Source: an uncultured Verrucomicrobia subdivision 3 bacterium (GTDB lineage Bacteria; Verrucomicrobiota; Verrucomicrobiae; Limisphaerales; UBA11358). From it: DNA of 6,493 nt. The notes under the pieces are model-generated. The model was not told the origin of the DNA, did no database searches, and saw only the letters and a list, made by a program, of their open reading frames with translations. The DNA is taken from NCBI GenBank assembly GCA_903921455.1, contig CAIXPZ010000276.1, forward strand, positions 1 through 6,493, written 5' to 3'. Made by a program: the position numbers and the translations under genes. Positions 1 to 4,443 of this stretch are shown in pieces; position 1 is the stretch's first letter; each line of letters begins with the position of its first letter.

Positions 1-154
1 CATCACCATCGAATGCACGGAAGCACGCAAGGAAGGCAAGTCGCCTTCACGCTACACCACCAGCCGCAATAAAAAATTGCAGACGGAAAAGCTGGAGGTT
101 AAAAAATACAACCCCGCGCTCCGCCGCCACACCTTGCACAAGGAGATTAAATAA
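1..154 (+). CDS. rpmG: 50S ribosomal protein L33 (3' end, partial)
   Basis: The window opens inside this gene, and the last 50 codons are visible, beginning [10 protein letters not shown] and ending in TAA at 152-154. The product is a small protein of the large ribosomal subunit near the E site. The family signature is clear: a TT-x-RNKK segment, a [10 protein letters not shown] segment, and the end LHKEIK, close to the 'KKY-x-P-x-L-x-x-HTLHREtK' end of bacterial L33. L33 is usually 49-55 residues, so only a few N-terminal residues are missing. Only one cysteine (visible residue 5) is present. The positions that form CxxC pairs in zinc-binding L33 read CTEA and KYNP, so this is the cysteine-poor, zinc-independent form. 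It is followed after 3 bases by rpsR, and the AAGGAG inside its last codons serves rpsR. Identification is firm; whether a second, zinc-binding L33 exists elsewhere cannot be seen. Confidence 0.95.
   Translation, partial: ITIECTEARKEGKSPSRYTTSRNKKLQTEKLEVKKYNPALRRHTLHKEIK
140..145 (+). promoter_or_regulatory. Ribosome binding site for rpsR
   Basis: AAGGAG lies in the last codons of rpmG, 12 bases before the rpsR ATG at 158. The spacing is longer than the usual 5-9 bases. It is the strongest Shine-Dalgarno match among the gene starts visible here and suggests coupled translation of L33 and S18. Confidence 0.6.
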
Positions 155-157
155 TTT

Positions 158-415
158 ATGTCTCGCAAGACCAATACCGACAAGAAAACCGACAAGCGCG
201 GCAAGAGCACCCGCGAACAACGCACGCCGCGCCCGAAGCCGAAGTGCGATTTCACCATTGACGCGCTCGATTATAAGAACACGAACCTCCTCAAGACGTT
301 CGTGACCGATCAGGGCCGCATCCTGCCGCGCAAATATACCGGTCTGCCCGCGCCCTACCAGCGCCGCATGACCGCCGCCATCAAGCGTGCGCGCCAGATG
401 TTGCTGATGAAGTAG
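158..415 (+). CDS. rpsR: 30S ribosomal protein S18
   Basis: This gene encodes an 85-residue small-subunit protein that binds with S6 on the platform of the 30S subunit. The family core runs from about residue 35 to 82: [20 protein letters not shown], then [10 protein letters not shown], then [17 protein letters not shown]. These match the S18 pattern 'DYKD-x-x-LL-x-x-F-I-x-x-x-G-K-I-x-P-R-R-x-T-G ... QR-x-L-x-x-AIKRAR'. The first 28 residues are a lysine- and arginine-rich tail, longer than in enteric S18. A single cysteine (C30) replaces the paired cysteines of zinc-binding S18. The length is normal. The ATG is chosen because it follows rpmG by 3 bases and has AAGGAG upstream. In many bacteria S18 is encoded with rpsF, ssb and rplI; here its visible partner is L33. 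A hairpin terminator follows immediately. Confidence 0.96.
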   Translation: MSRKTNTDKKTDKRGKSTREQRTPRPKPKCDFTIDALDYKNTNLLKTFVTDQGRILPRKYTGLPAPYQRRMTAAIKRARQMLLMK

Positions 416-422
416 TTTTCCC

Positions 423-457
423 GCCGCCTTGGCCAGTTTTGGCCGGGCGGCATTTTT
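423..457 (+). terminator. Rho-independent terminator of rpmG-rpsR
   Basis: GCCGCC (423-428) pairs with GGCGGC (446-451) and GGCC (431-434) pairs with GGCC (441-444). There is a small internal mismatch (TT against G) and an AGTTTT loop. The stem is followed by ATTTTT. It starts 7 bases after the rpsR stop codon and separates the ribosomal genes from the metal operon. Confidence 0.8.
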
Positions 458-466
458 GTGGGCGTC

Positions 467-487
467 AATTGCAAACGATTTGCAATT
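467..487 (+). promoter_or_regulatory. Perfect inverted repeat, candidate Fur/Zur-family operator
   Basis: AATTGCAAA (467-475), spacer CGA, TTTGCAATT (479-487) form a perfect 9-bp inverted repeat with a 3-base spacer. It ends 20 bases before the ATG of the transporter gene whose downstream partner is a Fur-superfamily repressor. Symmetric AT-rich sites of about 19-23 bp overlapping the promoter are what Fur, Zur and Mur dimers bind. I do not recognise this exact sequence as a published consensus. As RNA it could also fold into a weak AT-rich hairpin before a T-run, but a second terminator straight after a good one is less likely than an operator. Confidence 0.65.
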
Positions 488-497
488 AAAATATTTT
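469..497 (+). promoter_or_regulatory. Candidate promoter of the ZIP-Fur operon
   Basis: TTGCAA (469-474, 4/6 to TTGACA) and TATTTT (492-497, 4/6 to TATAAT) are separated by 17 bases. The inverted repeat covers the -35 and most of the spacer, so a bound repressor would block polymerase. Transcription would start around 503-505, leaving almost no leader before the ATG at 508. This agrees with the pyrimidine-rich sequence and absent Shine-Dalgarno site there. The boxes are weak and the call is tentative. Confidence 0.3.
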
Positions 498-507
498 TTC
501 TCCGCCT

Positions 508-1236
508 ATGGATTATCTGGTTCTTCTTTCGAGCATCGCGCTCGGTGTTGTCACCGTTTTCTGGTTGCGACTGACTGACGCCCGGCGGGTGAAGGTGCTG
601 AACGCCTTCACCGGCGCGTATCTGCTCACCCTGGTCATGCTGCACCTGCTGCCGGACTTGTATGAGCCGGCACCCGGCGTTGCCCTCAAGCCCCTGCTCA
701 TCGGTGGATTTATCCTGTTCGGTTTTTTTCTGCAGATTGCGATGGACTCCATTTCCATGGGCATTGAGCATGGCCACGCGCATGAAATTCACGGACGGAT
801 GGCCTTTGGTATCCTGGCGGGGCTGTGTATTCATGCGTTTGTCGAGGCTTTGGCGCTCGGTCAATCCCCGGATCACCAGACCGCGCATGACCTGGCTGCG
901 CACCATTTTCTGCTCGTTAGCGTCGTCGTGCATAATTATCCCATCTCCATCGCCCTGCTCGGCATGCTGTTGCAGAGCGGCATGAAAAGATCTTCCGCCC
1001 TCCTCTGCCTTGGTCTGTTTGCGATCATGGCGCCGGTCGGCATGTTCACCAGTGGTTTTACGGGTTTGGCGGTTTATTCGCGCTACCTGATGGCGATCGT
1101 CATCGGTATCTTCATGCACATCTCAACGACGATTTTATTTGAGAGCGAGGATCATCACCGTTTTCCGGTCGGGAAAATGATCGCGGTCATTGTTGGCCTG
1201 TTGCTGGGCATCGCCAGCGTGATTTTTGAGTCGTGA
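508..1236 (+). CDS. ZIP-family divalent metal transporter (probable zinc)
   Basis: The product is a 242-residue inner-membrane protein with about eight hydrophobic segments (near 2-20, 34-52, 63-84, 97-118, 131-157, 163-182, 192-212, 222-240). ZIP traits: HLLPD at 46-50 in segment 2; a histidine-rich loop after segment 3 (H88, H90, H92, H95); IHAFVEALALG in segment 4, with H109 and E113 spaced as the first metal-site pair; and VHNYPISIA in segment 5. ZIP proteins bring Zn, Fe or Mn into the cytoplasm. It is divergent: the acidic residue usually found four after the segment-5 site start (as in H-x-x-P-E-G) is isoleucine 146, so the binuclear centre looks reduced. The ATG lacks a Shine-Dalgarno site but gives a typical short N-terminus. 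The stop codon overlaps the start of the Fur-like gene by 4 bases. Membership is likely; substrate and direction are inferred from the neighbour. Confidence 0.75.
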   Translation: MDYLVLLSSIALGVVTVFWLRLTDARRVKVLNAFTGAYLLTLVMLHLLPDLYEPAPGVALKPLLIGGFILFGFFLQIAMDSISMGIEHGHAHEIHGRMAFGILAGLCIHAFVEALALGQSPDHQTAHDLAAHHFLLVSVVVHNYPISIALLGMLLQSGMKRSSALLCLGLFAIMAPVGMFTSGFTGLAVYSRYLMAIVIGIFMHISTTILFESEDHHRFPVGKMIAVIVGLLLGIASVIFES

Positions 1237-1694
1237 AAAAGCCCTGCGCCCATCCGCATCCCGAGCCGCAGTTGGAGCTGGCCTCGCTGACCGGTCGGCT
1301 GCGTCGTGAATTCTGCAAAATTACCGGACCTCGTGCCGCCATTCTGGAGATTTTACGGCGGCATCCGCACCCCTTGACGAATCGGGAGATTTTTGGCGAG
1401 TTGCCGAAAGGTGAATGTGACTTGGCTACGATTTACCGTGCGATGCAGTTGTTGGAGAAACTCGGAATCGTAAAACGATTTAATTTTGGCGACGGTGCGG
1501 CGCGTTTTGAACTGGTTAGCGAAGCGGGCGGCGGACACCACCATCATTTAATTTGCACTCGCTGTGCTGGCGTGGTGCAGATCAAAGAATGTTTTCCCGA
1601 GGAAATTGAGAACCGCGTTGCACAAGCCAACGGCTTTACTGCCGTTACCCACCGGCTCGAATTTTTTGGCGTCTGCCCGGACTGCCAGAAATGA
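1233..1694 (+). CDS. Fur-superfamily metal-responsive repressor, probably Zur
   Basis: The product is a 153-residue cytoplasmic DNA-binding repressor of typical Fur-family length. An N-terminal winged helix (about 20-93) contains TGPRAAILEIL, then LTNREIF, and the recognition helix DLATIYRAMQLLEKLGIV (63-80), corresponding to 'TVYR-x-L-x-x-L-x-x-x-G-(I/L)-V'. The dimerisation and metal half begins with GHHHHLICTRCAGVVQI: H102-H105 for regulatory metal, C108 and C111 for structural zinc. It ends with CPDC (C148, C151), the second structural pair. The N-terminus has C5, H7, H9 and the DNA-binding half C62, possible extra ligands. The start is GTG at 1233, overlapping the transporter stop as GTGA, which implies translational coupling. 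Pairing with a ZIP transporter favours zinc sensing, but Fur (iron), Mur (manganese) or PerR cannot be excluded by sequence alone. It probably binds the inverted repeat at 467-487 and so represses its own operon. Confidence 0.9.
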   Translation: MKKPCAHPHPEPQLELASLTGRLRREFCKITGPRAAILEILRRHPHPLTNREIFGELPKGECDLATIYRAMQLLEKLGIVKRFNFGDGAARFELVSEAGGGHHHHLICTRCAGVVQIKECFPEEIENRVAQANGFTAVTHRLEFFGVCPDCQK

Positions 1695-1697
1695 AAA

Positions 1698-1726
1698 CGG
1701 CGGCGATTTCTCGCCGCCGCCATTTT
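1698..1726. terminator. Bidirectional hairpin terminator between convergent operons
   Basis: CGGCGGCGA (1698-1706) pairs perfectly with TCGCCGCCG (1711-1719) around a TTTC loop. On the + strand the stem is followed by CCATTTT. Read on the - strand it is followed by TTTTCAT. It starts 3 bases after the repressor stop and lies 5 bases beyond the stop codon of the convergent small gene, so one hairpin can end both transcripts. Confidence 0.75.
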
Positions 1727-1889
1727 AAGCTGTTTCCTCGGCCATCCAGTCACCGAGTTGAAGATATTCCCTGATTTTTCTGCGCTCGTGCCGATTCTTG
1801 AGCGACTTTTTGGTATGATGTTCAGTTTTACGGAACGGATGTTTGGGATTGCGAATCACTTCGCCGATTACTTCGATGGTTTTCATCAT
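1725..1889 (-). CDS. Small highly basic protein of unknown function
   Basis: I do not recognise this gene. The preferred start gives 54 residues, MMKTIEVIGEVIRNP to DWMAEETA. A short beta-like N-terminus (MKTIEVIGEVI) is followed by a strongly positive centre rich in K, R and H (residues about 15-40, including KTEHHTKKSL and NRHERRKIRE), then a short acidic tail. There is no signal peptide, membrane segment or cysteine. The basic centre suggests nucleic-acid or ribosome binding, which is inference only. The start at 1889 is chosen because GAAAGG precedes it by 9 bases. The frame stays open to an ATG at 1967 (80 residues, adding a hydrophobic MADFGLMAVGIVYAV stretch), where only a weak GAAG is seen. 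It lies 128 bases after prmA on the same strand and ends at the shared hairpin. I see no convincing promoter or terminator in 1890-2017. Confidence 0.6.
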   Translation of the reverse strand: MMKTIEVIGEVIRNPKHPFRKTEHHTKKSLKNRHERRKIREYLQLGDWMAEETA

Positions 1890-1898
1890 AGCTTTTAA

Positions 1899-1904
1899 CC
1901 TTTC
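1899..1904 (-). promoter_or_regulatory. Ribosome binding site deciding the small-protein start
   Basis: On the - strand GAAAGG lies 9 bases before the ATG at 1889-1887. It supports the 54-residue form over the 80-residue form beginning at 1967. Confidence 0.5.
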
Positions 1905-2017
1905 GTTTTCTTTCGACGGTCTGACAGCGTAAACAATGCCAACTGCCATCAGCCCGAAATCTGCCATAAATCTTCAATCCATCAGACGCCGCGCCGCTCG
2001 TATCTGTTCAAAAATAT

Positions 2018-2917
2018 TCAGACAAAACAAAAAGCGCCAGAACACCACTCGTTTTCCACCCGTTTGGCCACCAATTTCATTTTTACCCCGGCAAATGCCC
2101 GTTCCACCTCTCCGAACTCAATGGCGAGAATACCGGCCAGAACCAAGGTGCCGTCCGGCTTCAATCGATTTATAATTCGCTGTTTTTCCGCCATCAGCAA
2201 GTTGGCCATCAAATTCGCGCAGATCAGATCGTAGTGTCGCGCCGGTTGTATGGGCAGCTTCGTTATGTCGCCGCGCGTCGGCTTTAATTGCTCGGTTACG
2301 CGATTTTTACGGGCGTTTTCGCGGGCGACCCGGACGGATTCCGGGTCAAAATCAAAGGCGCGAACCGGTTGATACCCCAGCTTGGCGGCGGCGATCGCCA
2401 GGATTCCCGAACCGGTGCCGATGTCCAAAAATGATTGGGCTGTCTTGTTTTTACGGCCGCGAACCAACTCATTGAGACAAAAGGAAGTGGTCGGGTGTTG
2501 TCCGGTCCCAAAGCTCAATCCGGGATCAAGAATGACCACCGCCTGATGTTTGAGGGGACGCTTTTTGCTCCAGCTGGGCTTGACCAGCAAGGCTTTGCCA
2601 ACTTCCAACGGGTGAAAATGTCGTTTCCAGGATTCCTTCCAGTCCTCGCGTTTAACTTTGGCGATTTCAATCTTGCCTGCGCCGATTTTTAAGTCGCAAT
2701 TGGCAATCCGTTTGAGACCGTCGGCAATTTCTCTGCGGATTTTAGACAAATTGGGTGTTTGGTCACGGAAAATGCTGACGGTGCTGACCCCGGTTTCCAG
2801 ATTGAAATAAGCGGCAGCAGCCGTGCCGAATAATCCCCCGAGCATTTCCGCTACGGCGTCCTCGGCTTCCAGTGTAGTCGTCACGGACACGCGCCAAAGT
2901 GGTTTGTTTGATTTCAT
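2018..2917 (-). CDS. prmA: Ribosomal protein L11 methyltransferase
   Basis: This 299-residue cytoplasmic enzyme is expected to transfer methyl groups from S-adenosylmethionine to ribosomal protein L11. The N-terminal substrate-recognition part starts LWRVSVTTTLEAEDAVAEML, typical of PrmA. The linker EDWKESWKRHFHPLEVG (91-107) and the hallmark LDPGLSFGTGQHPTT (130-144) follow. The class I methyltransferase fold has FLDIGTGSGI (163-172) for the cofactor, DFDP (189-192) binding the ribose, and the substrate-side CANLMANLL (233-241), equivalent to the family 'N-(I/L)-x-A-x-x-L'. The length is normal. The start is taken as the ATG at 2917 because the family usually begins just before this first strand. 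An in-frame TTG at 2941 would add eight residues and bring the gene to 3 bases from the preceding stop. Neither start has a clear Shine-Dalgarno site. It is third in the apparent rph operon. Confidence 0.95.
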   Translation of the reverse strand: MKSNKPLWRVSVTTTLEAEDAVAEMLGGLFGTAAAAYFNLETGVSTVSIFRDQTPNLSKIRREIADGLKRIANCDLKIGAGKIEIAKVKREDWKESWKRHFHPLEVGKALLVKPSWSKKRPLKHQAVVILDPGLSFGTGQHPTTSFCLNELVRGRKNKTAQSFLDIGTGSGILAIAAAKLGYQPVRAFDFDPESVRVARENARKNRVTEQLKPTRGDITKLPIQPARHYDLICANLMANLLMAEKQRIINRLKPDGTLVLAGILAIEFGEVERAFAGVKMKLVAKRVENEWCSGAFCFV

Positions 2918-2944
2918 AATTACCAATGTGGCCAGCCGCAAGGA

Positions 2945-3619
2945 TTAACCTACGAGGTCGCGCCAGGGTGTGAAATTAAGCAGTTCAATCTCCGCCATGT
3001 GCGGATGCAGCGCGACCTGAGTGATGCTGGCGTATTCCACCTCAAATGCATTGGTTTTAGGCAGCGGTAAATCCAGCAGGATGGCCAGCAACGCGCGGAT
3101 GACGCCGCCGTGACAGAACACCGCGACATTCTGGCCTTGATGCTTTCGGATGATTTCGCGGAGGCATGGCTCCAGTCGGGCGCGAAATATTTTTCCGTTC
3201 TCGCCGTTGGGCGCTCCGGGATGCTCGATCTGGTCGAGCCATTCGTGAACGGCAAAATTGAATTGATCGCGCACGTCGCCCCAGTTCAGTCCCGTCCAGT
3301 CGCCAAAATCAATCTCCCGCAGATCGTGGATAATCGTTTGCTCATGCCGGCCCCGCTTCAGTGTGGGTGCGAGTGTTTGCTGAACGCGTTTCATCGGGCT
3401 GGCATACACGGCGTCAATCGTCTTGCCGCGGAGATATTTCGCCAGAATCGTTGCCTGTCGCTTGCCGCGCGGCGAAAGGTTCATATCGATTCGCCCGCCG
3501 AAGATGCCCTGATAGCGCGCCTCGACTTCACCGTGGCGGATCAGTAACAAACGCGTGGCGGGCGGCTGCGGAGCCTTTATGCGTCGGCTGGCGTTGCGGC
3601 GGGTAATCTTTTTTGCCAT
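2945..3619 (-). CDS. Histidine phosphatase superfamily protein (phosphoglycerate mutase-like)
   Basis: The product is a 224-residue cytoplasmic phosphohydrolase or mutase working through a phosphohistidine. LLLIRHGEVEAR (24-35) carries the RHG motif with nucleophile H29. ASPMKRVQQT (73-82) supplies the conserved arginine (R78). LREIDFGDWTGL (100-111) holds acidic E102, and VFCHGGVIRALL (167-178) the second catalytic histidine H170. The set matches the small cofactor-independent-size branch that includes CobC alpha-ribazole phosphatase, GpmB-like proteins and broad-specificity phosphatases, so the substrate cannot be named. An unusual basic tail (residues 1-20, MAKKITRRNASRRIKAPQPP) precedes the fold. 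It is not a signal peptide and may contact RNA or another protein. The gene lies between rph and prmA with gaps of 23 and 27 bases, implying co-transcription. The ATG is preceded by CCCCCTC rather than a Shine-Dalgarno site. Confidence 0.88.
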   Translation of the reverse strand: MAKKITRRNASRRIKAPQPPATRLLLIRHGEVEARYQGIFGGRIDMNLSPRGKRQATILAKYLRGKTIDAVYASPMKRVQQTLAPTLKRGRHEQTIIHDLREIDFGDWTGLNWGDVRDQFNFAVHEWLDQIEHPGAPNGENGKIFRARLEPCLREIIRKHQGQNVAVFCHGGVIRALLAILLDLPLPKTNAFEVEYASITQVALHPHMAEIELLNFTPWRDLVG

Positions 3620-3642
3620 GAGGGGGAGTCCGTCGTCGAAAT

Positions 3643-4380
3643 TTAACCTTGGGCGATGGCGGCTTGTTGCGCCGCCAGCAAGTCGCGGATGCCGGCTTTG
3701 CCGAGTGCGAGCAACTGGACGAGCTGGGCGTCGCTAAACGTCGCCTCCTCGCCCGTGCCTTGCAGTTCGATGAATTCGCCGCGCGAATTCATCACGAGAT
3801 TCATGTCCACGGCGGCGCCGACGTCCTCGGTGTAGCATAAATCTAACAGCGCCTCGCCTTTGACAATGCCCACGCTCACGGCGGCGATGCCGGAAAGGAT
3901 CGGGTTTTCCGAAATCTTTTTCTCGGCCAGCAGTTTGTTCACCGCGAGCGACAAGGCTACGAACGAACCGGTGATGGCCGCCGTGCGCGTGCCGCCGTCG
4001 GCTTGCAGCACGTCGCAATCCACGCAGATGGTGCGCGCGCCGATTTTTCCCAGGTCAATCGCGGCGCGGATGGAGCGGCCGATGAGCCGCTGGATCTCGG
4101 ACGAGCGCCCGTCGAGCTTGCCTTTGCTGATGTCGCGCGGTTTGCGGGTCAGCGTGGAGTAGGGGAGCATGGAGTATTCGGCGGTGATCCAGCCGCCTTC
4201 GACTTTTTGTTCTTTCATCCAGCGCGGGACGGTTTCCTCGATGGTGACGCCGCAGATGACGCGGGTATTGCCCCATTCGATGAGCGTGGAGCCGGCGGCG
4301 TGCGGCGCGATATGGTTTTGAAAGCGGAGCGGGCGGATCTGGTTGGCGGTACGACCGTCGGCGCGGATGAATTCTGACAT
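3643..4380 (-). CDS. rph: Ribonuclease PH (tRNA 3'-end trimming exoribonuclease)
   Basis: This 245-residue phosphate-dependent 3'-to-5' exoribonuclease removes nucleotides after the CCA end of tRNA precursors and acts as a hexameric ring. Family blocks are present in order: the RADGRTANQIRPL start, GWITAEYSMLPYST (63-76), GRSSEIQRLIGRSIRAAIDL (91-110), and the phosphate-binding DCDVLQADGGTRTAAITGSF (121-140) with R132. The acidic catalytic region is LLDLCYTEDVGAAVDMNLVM, with D180 and D186 in family spacing, followed by GEFIELQGTGEEATF (201-215). The length agrees with the usual 235-250. The ATG at 4380 gives the standard RNase PH N-terminus. No Shine-Dalgarno site precedes it, and another ATG 8 bases upstream is out of frame. 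It is first in the - strand operon with the phosphatase and prmA. Confidence 0.97.
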   Translation of the reverse strand: MSEFIRADGRTANQIRPLRFQNHIAPHAAGSTLIEWGNTRVICGVTIEETVPRWMKEQKVEGGWITAEYSMLPYSTLTRKPRDISKGKLDGRSSEIQRLIGRSIRAAIDLGKIGARTICVDCDVLQADGGTRTAAITGSFVALSLAVNKLLAEKKISENPILSGIAAVSVGIVKGEALLDLCYTEDVGAAVDMNLVMNSRGEFIELQGTGEEATFSDAQLVQLLALGKAGIRDLLAAQQAAIAQG

Positions 4381-4386
4381 GGCGCC

Positions 4387-4416
4387 ATTTTATCGCGGTG
4401 CCTTGGCGCAACGCAA
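4387..4416 (-). promoter_or_regulatory. Weak candidate promoter of the rph operon
   Basis: On the - strand TTGCGT (4416-4411) and TAAAAT (4392-4387) are separated by 18 bases. The predicted transcription start would fall at or next to the rph ATG (4380), giving a leaderless message in keeping with the missing Shine-Dalgarno site. No terminator is visible between the upstream repeat-protein gene (stop 4444) and rph, so read-through is also possible. Confidence 0.2.
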
Positions 4417-4443
4417 CGCGGAAACATTTTTCGGCGCAGATTA

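Noticed and set aside
467..500. The inverted repeat plus following T-run as a second terminator for rpsR
   Set aside because: The stem is AT-rich and weak, a strong terminator lies just upstream, and the position over a candidate promoter before a repressor-containing operon fits an operator better.
355..1119. Long - strand open frame (254 codons) opposite the ZIP gene and the end of rpsR
   Set aside because: It is antisense to two clear genes, crosses a terminator, and its translation is a low-complexity R/Q/H/D-rich shadow with no recognisable domain.
2918..2941. TTG start at 2941 for prmA
   Set aside because: It adds eight residues absent from the usual PrmA N-terminus and has no convincing ribosome site. 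The ATG at 2917 is preferred, although the TTG is not excluded.
3110..3547. + strand frame of 145 codons opposite the histidine phosphatase
   Set aside because: It is antisense to a gene with all catalytic motifs intact and has no recognisable family features.
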